Shown: positions 1 through 7,065 of the stretch, piece after piece
How positions within the stretch are numbered: the first letter of the stretch is position 1
Layout: each line of letters starts with the position of its first letter
Source: UBA9926 sp964524295
GTDB taxonomy: Bacteria > Pseudomonadota > Gammaproteobacteria > Pseudomonadales > Azotimanducaceae
Direction: 5' to 3'
NCBI GenBank assembly: GCA_964524295.1
Contig: CAZGCW010000073.1
Location: forward strand, 1-17,045
Length of the DNA stretch: 17,045 nt
Made by a program: the position numbers and the translations under genes
Notes under the pieces: model-generated
Database searches by the model: none
What the model was told of the DNA's origin: nothing
The model's input: the letters and a program-made list of their open reading frames with translations, nothing else

Positions 1-1902
1 GAGAATTTCCATTCCGTCCGTGGAGTGGTCCTGATGTTGGAAGCCCATAGAACTTCGGCTCATCTCCTGAGCACCCGCATTCGTCGTCATCACCAGGATA
101 ACATTCCTAAAATCAGCCTTACGGCCGTTATTATCCGTTAAAACTCCATGGTCCATGACCTGCAGGAGAAGATTAAATACATCCGGGTGCGCTTTTTCCA
201 CCTCATCTAACAGCAACACACAATGCGGGTTTTTGGTTATGGCCTCTGTTAACAAACCGCCTTGATCAAATCCCACATAGCCCGGCGGCGCACCAATGAG
301 TCGAGAGACGGTATGCCGTTCCATATATTCCGACATATCAAAGCGAACCAATTCGACCCCCATGATCAACGCCAACTGCTTACAGACTTCTGTCTTACCC
401 ACACCGGTAGGACCAGAAAACAGAAATGAGCCGATTGGCTTTTCACCTTCTCGCAATCCAGCCCGAGTCAGCTTTATCGCACTCGACAAAGAATCAATGG
501 CCTCATCCTGGCCAAAAATGACCATTTTCAGGTTAGTCTCCAGGTCCTTTAGGGATTCTTTTTCTGTATGCGAGATACTGGCAGAGGGTATTCGCGCTAT
601 TTTGGCAACCATCTTTTCTACATCACTGACACTAATCTGCTTCTTTCGTCTACTGCTCGGCTGCAACTGCTGGTAGGCACCCACCTCGTCTATGACATCA
701 ATCGCCTTATCAGGCATAAACCGGTCATTAATATACTTTTGGGCCAATTCCGCAGCGACTTTGAGGCTTCTGTCGGTATATTTCAACTGATGGTGCTCTT
801 CATAACGAGTTTTAAGCCCCTTCAAAATAAGGTAGGTGTCTTCAACACTAGGCTCAGTCACATCAACTTTCTGGAAACGTCGAGATAACGCGCGGTCTTT
901 ATCAAATATGCCTCGATATTCCTGGTAAGTCGTCGAACCCATACAACGAATCTCACCCGAAGCAAGCAGTGGTTTAAGGAGATTAGACGCATCCATAACA
1001 CCACCTGAAGCTGCGCCTGCGCCTATAATCATATGAATTTCATCGATAAATAGAATCTGATTGGTTGACTTCTTAAGCTCATTTAACAGGCCTTTAAAGC
1101 GCTTTTCAAAGTCACCCCGATACTTAGTTCCTGCAAGCAACGCACCCAGGTCGAGTGAATAAACAGTACTCTCAGCAATAATTTCGGGAACCTGTCCGTC
1201 GACAATAAGCTTAGCCAGGCCCTCCGCTATAGCGGTTTTACCAACACCAGATTCACCCACCATCAAGGGATTATTCTTGCGTCTTCTAGACAGGATCTGT
1301 ACCACCCTTTCTACTTCTTCAGCACGGCCGACTAGAGGATCAATCAGCCCTTCTCTGGCCTGATTATTTAGATTAGTCGCGAAGGCTTCCAGTGGAGAAG
1401 GTGGTTTTTCTTCAGTCTCTTCGGCGGCTTCATTTTCCAGATCGTCATCAGTCCCTTCCTGGCCGTCTCTGCGCGCGCCATGGGCAATAAAATTGACGAC
1501 ATCAATACGATTGATTTCCTGCTCTTTCAATAAGTAAACGCTATGGCTTTCCTGCTCTGAAAAAATCGCCACTAGCACATGCGCACCCGTGACTTCTTTT
1601 TTGCCAGAAGATTGCACATGAAAAACGGCACGCTGAAGAACTCGCTGAAACCCCAGTGTCGGCTGGGTATCACGCCCCTGCTGCTCACCTGGAATCAAGG
1701 GTGTCGTATCACTGATGAACTTCTCCAACTGTTCCCGAAGACGCTCCAAATTGGCATTGCAAGCCTGCAGAACTGTCACCGCCGCGTCATTATCCATCAA
1801 TGCCAGCAACAGGTGCTCCACGGACATTAGCTCATGTCGTTTTACTCGGGCATCTTTAAATGCCATATTCAAAGTCACTTCTAATTCCTGACTGAGCATC
1901 AT
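1..1902 (-). CDS. clpA: ATP-dependent Clp protease ATP-binding subunit ClpA (3' end outside window)
   Basis: ClpA is the hexameric AAA+ unfoldase that feeds substrates to the ClpP peptidase in the cytoplasm. The visible part, about 634 codons of a family length near 758, begins MMLSQELEVTLNMAF, very close to the E. coli N-domain. It includes LSFQRVLQ-like N-domain repeats, an acidic linker, a first Walker A GESGVGKT (about nt 1240-1262) with ILFIDEIHMIIGAG, and a second Walker A GPTGVGKT (about nt 391-414) with VLLLDEVEKAHPDVF. Two ATG codons are adjacent (1902 and 1899); a GAGG lies just upstream and fits either, and E. coli ClpA suggests the second. The gene follows clpS after 11 bp, so the two are surely co-transcribed. 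The ClpP-docking tripeptide, IGL in E. coli, reads MGF here. The left edge cuts the C-terminal D2 small domain. Confidence 0.97.
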   Translation of the reverse strand, partial: MMLSQELEVTLNMAFKDARVKRHELMSVEHLLLALMDNDAAVTVLQACNANLERLREQLEKFISDTTPLIPGEQQGRDTQPTLGFQRVLQRAVFHVQSSGKKEVTGAHVLVAIFSEQESHSVYLLKEQEINRIDVVNFIAHGARRDGQEGTDDDLENEAAEETEEKPPSPLEAFATNLNNQAREGLIDPLVGRAEEVERVVQILSRRRKNNPLMVGESGVGKTAIAEGLAKLIVDGQVPEIIAESTVYSLDLGALLAGTKYRGDFEKRFKGLLNELKKSTNQILFIDEIHMIIGAGAASGGVMDASNLLKPLLASGEIRCMGSTTYQEYRGIFDKDRALSRRFQKVDVTEPSVEDTYLILKGLKTRYEEHHQLKYTDRSLKVAAELAQKYINDRFMPDKAIDVIDEVGAYQQLQPSSRRKKQISVSDVEKMVAKIARIPSASISHTEKESLKDLETNLKMVIFGQDEAIDSLSSAIKLTRAGLREGEKPIGSFLFSGPTGVGKTEVCKQLALIMGVELVRFDMSEYMERHTVSRLIGAPPGYVGFDQGGLLTEAITKNPHCVLLLDEVEKAHPDVFNLLLQVMDHGVLTDNNGRKADFRNVILVMTTNAGAQEMSRSSMGFQHQDHSTDGMEIL

Positions 1903-1913
1903 CTTTACCTCGT

Positions 1914-2267
1914 TTAATCCACAGCTTCTATATCTGATACCAATGGGTGTTGATTTTCCTGTGCATACTCATTTACTTGAGTCGACTTGGTTTCGGCTAC
2001 ATCCTTTGTATATATCCCGCAAGTTGCCTTCCCAGTTTGATGCACGGCCAACATTATCTGGGTTGCCTTTTCTCCATTCATACCAAAAAAAACTTGTAGC
2101 ACTTCGACTACAAATTCCATGGGCGTATAGTCATCATTCAGCATGACCACTTTCCACATGGCTGGCTTTTTTAATTTCGGTTTAGCCGGAGCTTCAAGTA
2201 CACCAATTCCTCTATCTTCGTGCGAATCCGGTTCGCCACTATTTGCCTGAGTCACATTTATTTTCAT
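1914..2267 (-). CDS. clpS: ATP-dependent Clp protease adaptor ClpS
   Basis: ClpS is the N-recognin adaptor that binds N-degron substrates and the ClpA N-domain, delivering them to ClpAP. The 117-residue product has a variable N-terminal tail of about 37 residues followed by the ClpS core. Its motifs WKVVMLNDDYTPMEFV (substrate pocket Asn-Asp-Asp), MLAVHQTGKATCG with the conserved His, and a C-terminal EYAQENQHPL match E. coli ClpS (106 residues). It lies 11 bp upstream of clpA on the same strand. No clear Shine-Dalgarno sequence precedes the ATG at 2267. A TATAGT at 2278-2273 with TTAAAA 17 bp upstream could be a promoter, but would give an almost leaderless mRNA, so the real promoter may lie further out. 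Identity is very secure. Confidence 0.97.
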   Translation of the reverse strand: MKINVTQANSGEPDSHEDRGIGVLEAPAKPKLKKPAMWKVVMLNDDYTPMEFVVEVLQVFFGMNGEKATQIMLAVHQTGKATCGIYTKDVAETKSTQVNEYAQENQHPLVSDIEAVD

Positions 2268-2896
2268 GTTTTACTATATGCTGCCATTTCAAAATTTTTA
2301 AAGCGGTTATTCAAATTTAACTTAAAGCCATTATTTAACAGCCATTAAAAACGCTTGTTTAACATTAATTTTGACGGGAATGCTGGCTTCCCGGCTTCCA
2401 ATCAATTCAATATTACATTTTTCAATCAGTTTATTGCTACCGTTTTATGCCAGCCTGAAAGCCTACTGTTCACTCGAGAGGTCATGAGGGCCCCGGTTTC
2501 AACCCGCCGCTAGGTTACCCATCTGCTGACCCAATGCGCTTGGCATCGGTTTTTCTTAAACAGACTTGAACGGAATTCAATCTCCCTATTTCCGGCAAGT
2601 AACCTCAGTTGACTGACAGCATGGCCATGCTGATGCCGCTGGCACACCCGATTTTATGCGATCGACTGTACACTGGCTCAACGACCCGGGCACTAACCAA
2701 TACGCCAAAGCCGGCTACTGACCCGATCGGTTACAGCATCATCCCGCCTTAACCAGGCTTTTAAACCCATCTTAACAGTTTTACTCAGCTCTGCCTTTTT
2801 TAACACCCTAACTTAGAACAGATTGACGCGCTGCACATCGATAGAGGTCTAATCTGGTAAACTACTGTCATCGCTAGCAACGTTTTGGGAGAACCG
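2268..2896. other. 629-bp gene-poor gap between divergent clpS and rluE
   Basis: No intact gene is visible here on either strand. The half next to clpS is AT-rich. A 6-bp inverted repeat CGGGAA-N7-TTCCCG sits at 2375-2393 without a following T-run, so it is not a convincing terminator. Near 2655-2715 (plus strand) there is a short reading MRSTVHWLNDPG that ends in a stop 21 codons after its ATG and faintly recalls the start of a cold-shock protein (M-x-S-G-T-V-K-W-F-N). In many gammaproteobacteria cspD lies divergent from clpS, with icd next to it; neither is present here. The stretch may be the decayed remains of those genes, or just a long regulatory spacer. The rluE promoter probably lies at its right end. 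Confidence 0.5.
2855..2863 (+). promoter_or_regulatory. Candidate extended -10 promoter for rluE
   Basis: TGGTAAACT has the extended -10 form (TGn followed by a hexamer matching 4 of 6 positions), about 33 bp upstream of the rluE ATG. A TTGACG at 2823-2828 matches 5 of 6 positions of a -35 box but is spaced too far (29 bp) to pair with it; TCTAAT at 2849-2854 is an alternative -10, 20 bp from that -35. Assigned by pattern only. Confidence 0.3.
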
Positions 2897-3439
2897 ATGG
2901 CGGAACTGATTCTTCTCAACAAACCCTACGGTGTGTTGTGTCAGTTTTCAGGGCCTGGGGCCACGTTGGCCGACCTGGTAGACCAATCGGGCTTTTATCC
3001 TGCTGGCAGGTTAGATAAGGATTCTGAAGGACTCGTTCTACTCACCAATTCTGGGCAACTGCAAACTCGCATCGCTGACCCAAAACACAAAATGCCCAAG
3101 GAATACTGGGTACAGGTAGAAGGAGAGGTTTCCGACACTGCCTTACAGACACTACGCACAGGCGTTTTATTAAAAGATGGAAAAACTAAACCAGCCAGCG
3201 TAAATCGGCTTGATTGTCCTTTAGCCGAGCGAAAGCCAGCGGTTCGCTACCGAAAGGCTGTCCCTACCCACTGGCTGCTCATCAAGCTGCGGGAAGGCAA
3301 GAACCGCCAGATCAGAAGAATGACGGCCGCTGTCGGTAACCCCTGCCTGCGCATTTATCGATATAAAATCGGCCCTTGGTCGCTGGACAATATCCCCCCA
3401 GGTGAATCCAAGCTTACCTCCATCAACCTGCCCCGTTAA
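2897..3439 (+). CDS. rluE: 23S rRNA pseudouridine(2457) synthase RluE
   Basis: This is an RsuA-family pseudouridine synthase, most like RluE, which isomerises one uridine (2457 in E. coli) in the peptidyl-transferase region of 23S rRNA. The 180-residue product opens with LILLNKPYGVLCQF and has the catalytic motif GRLDKDSEGLVLLT (Asp40). Later KEYWVQVEG and LREGKNRQIRRMTAAVG are also typical of the family. It lacks the N-terminal extension of E. coli RluE. The ATG at 2897 was chosen because GGGAGA lies 4 bases upstream; a TTG four codons earlier is also in frame but overlaps that site. The gene converges on moaE, and the stop regions of the two overlap by 4 bp, leaving no room for a terminator between them. 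In E. coli rluE sits directly beside nudJ; here moaCDE separates them. Confidence 0.92.
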   Translation: MAELILLNKPYGVLCQFSGPGATLADLVDQSGFYPAGRLDKDSEGLVLLTNSGQLQTRIADPKHKMPKEYWVQVEGEVSDTALQTLRTGVLLKDGKTKPASVNRLDCPLAERKPAVRYRKAVPTHWLLIKLREGKNRQIRRMTAAVGNPCLRIYRYKIGPWSLDNIPPGESKLTSINLPR

Positions 3440-3894
3440 GTTTGCCAGCGTTCTGCCGCAATTTGATCGGAGTCACGCATGGTCAACCATTTCTCACCAT
3501 CAGCTCCGACTTCCTTTTTCCAGAAGGTTGCCTGGGTTTTCAAATAGTCCATGATGAATTCACATGCGGAAAATGCTTCTCCCCGATGGGATGCCGCAAC
3601 TGCAACTAACACGATTTCATCACCGGGAACCAACTTCCCTATACGATGGACAACAGAGACCCCGATCAACTGCCAGCGCCGGCCCGCATCCTCAACAATA
3701 CGAACCAGTTGTTTTTCGGTCATTTCCGGATAGTGCTCGAGAAATAGTGCCGTAACCTCATTATCATCATTGAGATCTCTGACAAGCCCAGTAAAGGTAC
3801 AGATCGCACCAACGGCCTTGGATGCGTCACGTAATGCTTTAAACTCCTCAACAGGATTGAAGTTAGCTTCCTGAACACTGATTTTCAAATACAC
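3436..3894 (-). CDS. moaE: Molybdopterin synthase catalytic subunit MoaE
   Basis: MoaE forms the catalytic half of molybdopterin synthase, a MoaD2-MoaE2 heterotetramer that transfers sulfur from the MoaD C-terminal thiocarboxylate to cyclic pyranopterin monophosphate. The 152-residue protein shows FTGLVRD, LEHYPEMTEKQL, VVHRIGKLVPGDEIV and MDYLKTQATFWKKE. The active-site lysines fall at Lys119 and Lys126, the same numbers as in E. coli. The start is a GTG at 3894, one base after the moaD stop. AGGAGG, which spells the last two Gly codons of moaD, is the likely ribosome-binding site, so translation of the two is probably coupled. Last gene of moaC-moaD-moaE; its stop overlaps the convergent rluE stop. 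Confidence 0.96.
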   Translation of the reverse strand: MYLKISVQEANFNPVEEFKALRDASKAVGAICTFTGLVRDLNDDNEVTALFLEHYPEMTEKQLVRIVEDAGRRWQLIGVSVVHRIGKLVPGDEIVLVAVAASHRGEAFSACEFIMDYLKTQATFWKKEVGADGEKWLTMRDSDQIAAERWQT

Positions 3895-3895
3895 C

Positions 3896-4147
3896 CTAGC
3901 CTCCTGTTACCGGTGGAAAAAAAGCGACTTCATCACCATCAACAACCGTGCAGTCAACATCGACCACCTCCTGGTTTACCGCGACCATGATTTTTTCCTC
4001 GGTGAAAATAGCATCAAACCGTGTTCCGTCAGACAACGTCAGCAGACCGATTAAACCCGCCACTGAATCGATACCATTATTCTCAACCGCTAGGCGGGAA
4101 CGCCCAAAACGCTCTCGCAAGCTCGCAAAAAAAACAACCTTAATCAT
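3896..4147 (-). CDS. moaD: Molybdopterin synthase sulfur carrier subunit MoaD
   Basis: MoaD is the small ubiquitin-like sulfur carrier of molybdopterin synthase. The 83-residue protein starts MIKVVFFASLRERFG and ends DGDEVAFFPPVTGG, carrying the C-terminal Gly-Gly that is adenylated and thiocarboxylated; E. coli MoaD has 81 residues and the same ending. The open frame extends 11 codons further upstream into moaC, but the ATG at 4147 was chosen because homology starts there. That ATG overlaps the last codons of moaC by 8 bp, and the moaE GTG follows the moaD stop after one base, so the three genes form a coupled unit. Confidence 0.95.
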   Translation of the reverse strand: MIKVVFFASLRERFGRSRLAVENNGIDSVAGLIGLLTLSDGTRFDAIFTEEKIMVAVNQEVVDVDCTVVDGDEVAFFPPVTGG

Positions 4148-4628
4148 TGTCAAGATTCCAGTCCCCGGAACGCCCACCACTTTTATGACTCAGTTTCAAT
4201 TCTCCGATGCACATGTTCTTATCAACAGCCTTACACATATCGTAGATCGTCAGCGCGGCGACTGATGCCGCAGTGAGCGCTTCCATTTCAACTCCAGTTG
4301 GGCCACTACAACCGCATTCGGCTTCAATCTGCACCGCCGGCTGATCGGTGGCAATCTGAAATTTCAGATCGATACTGGTTAATGCTAACGGATGACACAG
4401 CGGTATCAGTTCAGAACACTTTTTAGCGGCCTGAATCCCTGCTATTTTAGCCACCGTCAGTACATCTCCCTTCTTATGTTCTGCATTCACAATCATTAAC
4501 ACTGTCGCTTCGGCCATCTTAATCTGTGCGACAGCAACGGCCCGACGCTGGCTCTGCTGTTTACTTCCCACATCAACCATACGAGCGCTACCATTTTCAT
4601 CGATATGAGTGAGATCGTTTTCAGGCAT
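4140..4628 (-). CDS. moaC: Cyclic pyranopterin monophosphate synthase MoaC
   Basis: MoaC converts the product of the radical-SAM enzyme MoaA into cyclic pyranopterin monophosphate, the second step in molybdenum cofactor synthesis. The 162-residue protein carries ARMVDVG, the Lys52-Lys53 pair in HKKGDVL, KKCSELIPLCHPLALT, CGCSGPTGVEMEALTAAS and IYDMCKAVDK. The residues matching E. coli Asp128 and Lys131 are Asp130 and Lys133. GGGAGAG about 8 bases before the ATG at 4628 is a good ribosome-binding site. The gene leads moaC-moaD-moaE and is divergent from nudJ with only 44 bp between starts, so promoters for both directions must be compressed or lie inside coding sequence. moaA and moaB are not in the window and must be elsewhere if the pathway is complete. 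Confidence 0.97.
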   Translation of the reverse strand: MPENDLTHIDENGSARMVDVGSKQQSQRRAVAVAQIKMAEATVLMIVNAEHKKGDVLTVAKIAGIQAAKKCSELIPLCHPLALTSIDLKFQIATDQPAVQIEAECGCSGPTGVEMEALTAASVAALTIYDMCKAVDKNMCIGELKLSHKSGGRSGDWNLDND

Positions 4629-4672
4629 AATAGGGCTCTCCCAAGATAATAGTCCTGACTAATGGAGACCTT

Positions 4673-5116
4673 ATGAGTTGGCCACCACATATTACTGTTG
4701 CAGCTATTGTACCCCGGAATGATCGATTTCTGATGGTCAAAGAGCGAAACAATCACATCGAAGTTTTTAATCAACCGGCAGGCCACCTCGAACCTGGAGA
4801 GAATCTATTGCAGGCAACGATCCGCGAAGCAAAGGAAGAAACCGGCTGGGAGGTCATTCCAACCGCCCTCACTGGTATCTACCAATACCACTCTGGCAAA
4901 GATCAAATCCTGTACTTCCGTTTTACCTTTCTAGCAATGCCGGTAAAACAAATTAGTCGCAACCTAGATCCAGATATCATTGATTGCCAGTGGCTCTCAG
5001 CTGAAGAGATCAGTAACAAATCATTACGGAGCCCCTTGGTGACAACCTGCCTGCAGGATTATGCCAAAGGCCAACGTTTTCCGCTTGACCTCTATACTGA
5101 GGTAACACAAACATAG
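4673..5116 (+). CDS. nudJ: Nudix hydrolase, NudJ type
   Basis: This Nudix phosphohydrolase probably corresponds to E. coli NudJ (153 residues), which acts on nucleoside di- and triphosphates and on the thiamine precursor HMP diphosphate. The 147-residue protein starts SWPPHITVAAIVPRNDRFLMVKE. It has a complete Nudix box from Gly37 to Trp59 (GX5E, then REAKEETGW), whose glutamates bind Mg2+ or Mn2+. GGAGA sits about 5 bases before the ATG. It precedes mnmA by 51 bp on the same strand, the same order as in E. coli. Family assignment is certain; the physiological substrate is inferred from sequence likeness and context. Confidence 0.92.
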   Translation: MSWPPHITVAAIVPRNDRFLMVKERNNHIEVFNQPAGHLEPGENLLQATIREAKEETGWEVIPTALTGIYQYHSGKDQILYFRFTFLAMPVKQISRNLDPDIIDCQWLSAEEISNKSLRSPLVTTCLQDYAKGQRFPLDLYTEVTQT

Positions 5117-5126
5117 GATTTCAGCA

Positions 5127-5154
5127 TTGACTGGCTTAAAATAAGTCCTTTAAA
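5127..5154 (+). promoter_or_regulatory. Candidate sigma70-type promoter before mnmA
   Basis: TTGACT (5 of 6 matches to the -35 consensus) is followed after 16 bp by TTTAAA (4 of 6 matches to the -10). The pair lies in the nudJ-mnmA spacer and would start transcription almost at the mnmA ATG (5168), giving a very short leader. mnmA may equally be read through from nudJ. Confidence 0.3.
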
Positions 5155-5167
5155 AGTCGATTTCAGC

Positions 5168-6262
5168 ATGAAAAGCAAAACTCGGGTCATAGTAGGCATG
5201 TCTGGCGGAGTGGATTCCTCCGTTGCCGCATTTCTTCTTAAGCAGCAGGGCTACGAAGTTGAAGGCCTGTTCATGAAAAACTGGGAAGAAGACGATAACA
5301 GTGCGTATTGTACCGCGAAACAAGACCTCCTGGATGCCCAACAGGTCTGTCAGCGACTGGATATAAAACTACACGAAGCCAATTTTGCAGCCGAATACTG
5401 GGACAATGTTTTTCGAACCTTCCTTGCTGATTATCAAAAGGGTCGCACACCCAATCCTGACGTGTTATGTAACCGGGAAATCAAATTCAATGTGTTTCTG
5501 GATTATGCTCGTCTACTGGGCGCCGACTTCATCGCTACCGGGCACTATGCCCGCCTCGATAACACAGCCTCACAACAGGCACGGCTATTAAAGGCAGTTG
5601 ATAATAACAAAGACCAAAGCTATTTCTTGCAATCCGTATCTGCTCAACAGTTTCAATCCTGTCTGTTTCCGCTCGGCGAACTGCAGAAACAAACAGTTAG
5701 AACCCTAGCCCAGGAACAGGGTTTTGATAATTATCGCAAAAAAGACTCTACCGGTATCTGTTTTATCGGTGAGCGTCGTTTCAGTGATTTTCTCAAGACT
5801 TACCTACCTAGCAATCCAGGATTGATAAAGTCAGTCGATGGCGTCACCCTAGCCCATCATCAAGGCCTGATGTACCACACAATCGGTCAGCGCCAAGGCC
5901 TGGGAATCGGTGGTATAAAAGGCCTGGAAGAATTGCCCTGGTACGTGGTGGAAAAGGATCTCCATAGCAATGAACTGATTGTGGCCCAAGGCAACAATCA
6001 TCCTGCCTTATTCTGTTCCGCCATGACGGTGAGCGATCTTCACTGGATCAATTCACAGCCTGATCTATCAGCAGGACTTCATGTCAAAGTACGCTACCGG
6101 CAACCCGATCAGGCCTGTATCGCAGAAACAAAGGGGCATAATCTGGAGATACACTTCAAGCATCCGCAACGCGCCGTGGCTCCCGGCCAATGGGCTTGCT
6201 TTTATCGAGGAGACCATTGTCTTGGCGGTGGTATTATCAACACCATACAGAAAAACTCATGA
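5168..6262 (+). CDS. mnmA: tRNA-specific 2-thiouridylase MnmA
   Basis: MnmA installs the 2-thio group on the wobble uridine (U34) of tRNA-Lys, -Glu and -Gln, using ATP and persulfide sulfur relayed by IscS and the Tus proteins. The 364-residue protein has the PP-loop VGMSGGVDSSVAA at residues 9-21, GLFMKNWEEDD, NPDVLCNREIKF with catalytic Cys101, ATGHYAR, KDQSYFL and STGICFIGERRF with Cys198. E. coli has Cys102 and Cys199. C-terminal beta domains follow (GQRQGLGIGG, WYVVEKD). No strong Shine-Dalgarno is seen before the ATG at 5168. The 3' end overlaps hflD in an ATGA motif. Confidence 0.98.
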   Translation: MKSKTRVIVGMSGGVDSSVAAFLLKQQGYEVEGLFMKNWEEDDNSAYCTAKQDLLDAQQVCQRLDIKLHEANFAAEYWDNVFRTFLADYQKGRTPNPDVLCNREIKFNVFLDYARLLGADFIATGHYARLDNTASQQARLLKAVDNNKDQSYFLQSVSAQQFQSCLFPLGELQKQTVRTLAQEQGFDNYRKKDSTGICFIGERRFSDFLKTYLPSNPGLIKSVDGVTLAHHQGLMYHTIGQRQGLGIGGIKGLEELPWYVVEKDLHSNELIVAQGNNHPALFCSAMTVSDLHWINSQPDLSAGLHVKVRYRQPDQACIAETKGHNLEIHFKHPQRAVAPGQWACFYRGDHCLGGGIINTIQKNS

Positions 6263-6879
6263 TAATAAATAGTGCGGATCGTGCCCTGGCCCTTGCCAGC
6301 ATGGTTCAAAGCGCGAGCCTGGTAACCTCTATCGCAAAAACGGGTATGGCGCCAGTCGATGCGGTGGAAGCTTGCGTGCACAGTCTATTTGTCACTCATC
6401 CAACCACCTTCCAGGATATCTTTAAACACGGTGACCAGGTGCAACTCGGCCAGCGACGCCTGAAGCAAGTCTGGACCCACCCTGAACCGGAGGATCACCA
6501 GGTTATGCTCATTGTTCATAGTCTTCTGCGCCTAACAACCACCTTTACCAAAACTGACACCCACATGCGAGGAATCGGTTTAGGCATCACCACACTTTCA
6601 ACGCAACTTGCTGAAATGGATCATCAGAAACAACAGACAGATGAATTTATCTTCGAGTCGTTTGCCGCACTTTATCAAGAGTGGCTGAGTTCATTACAAC
6701 CCAGAATAATGATCAATGGTTCTCCGTATCACCTACAGAACCCGTCTAACCTATGTAAAATACGCACCCTACTCCTTGCCGGTGTTCGCGGTACCCTGTT
6801 ATGGCGACAACTCGGCGGGCGCCGCTGGCAGCTTTTTTTCTCTCGAAAGGCTATTTTAAACGAATTCAAGGTAAACTAG
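6259..6879 (+). CDS. hflD: High frequency lysogenization protein HflD homolog
   Basis: HflD is a mainly helical, membrane-associated protein named for its effect on lambda CII stability in E. coli; its normal cellular role is unclear. The 206-residue product resembles the family along its length: ALASMVQSASLV near the start, PRIMINGSP in the middle and RTLLLAGVRGTLLWRQLGG-RRWQLFFSR near the C-terminus (E. coli: PRIQVTGSP, RATLLAGIRAAVLW, LQLMFSR). The open frame reaches 6190, but the ATG at 6259 was chosen because it overlaps the mnmA stop as ATGA and because homology begins there. The neighbours mnmA and purB are those of E. coli hflD. Confidence 0.93.
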   Translation: MIINSADRALALASMVQSASLVTSIAKTGMAPVDAVEACVHSLFVTHPTTFQDIFKHGDQVQLGQRRLKQVWTHPEPEDHQVMLIVHSLLRLTTTFTKTDTHMRGIGLGITTLSTQLAEMDHQKQQTDEFIFESFAALYQEWLSSLQPRIMINGSPYHLQNPSNLCKIRTLLLAGVRGTLLWRQLGGRRWQLFFSRKAILNEFKVN

Positions 6880-7065
6880 GGTTTAATCAGAGGATCGAGT
6901 TCCAAATTGTCTGATACTCAGATAAAAACCAGATCAAACTATGAGCAGGACCCTGGTCTGTTTCCAGTAAAGCGATACAAGCACCCAGAACGGGATACAG
7001 ATCGACAGCAGCGACAGCATTATTCAATCCCCCTTGCAACCAATGACATTAGGTAAATTAGTATT
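6880..7065. other. hflD-purB spacer, 186 bp, no gene
   Basis: The spacer contains no credible open reading frame; the longest ATG frame seen, at about 6940, is nine codons. A short inverted repeat GACC-CT-GGTC near 6950 has no T-run. No promoter with two good boxes was found, though the length allows independent expression or purine-dependent regulation of purB. Confidence 0.4.

Noticed and set aside
296..1830. Plus-strand open frames of 80-126 codons across 296-1830
   Set aside because: They lie antisense to clpA, which has clear family motifs on the minus strand, and their products show no domain.
2375..2393. Hairpin CGGGAA-N7-TTCCCG as a terminator
   Set aside because: No T-run follows on either strand, and no gene ends nearby.
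3551..3755. Plus-strand frames inside moaE
   Set aside because: They are antisense shadows of a gene with conserved catalytic lysines.
4148..4180. An upstream start for moaD inside moaC
   Set aside because: The 11 extra residues are absent from the MoaD family, and the ATG at 4147 aligns with the usual MIKV start.
6190..6258. An upstream start for hflD inside mnmA
   Set aside because: The ATGA overlap at 6259 is the normal coupled start, and the extra residues are simply the shadow of the mnmA C-terminus.
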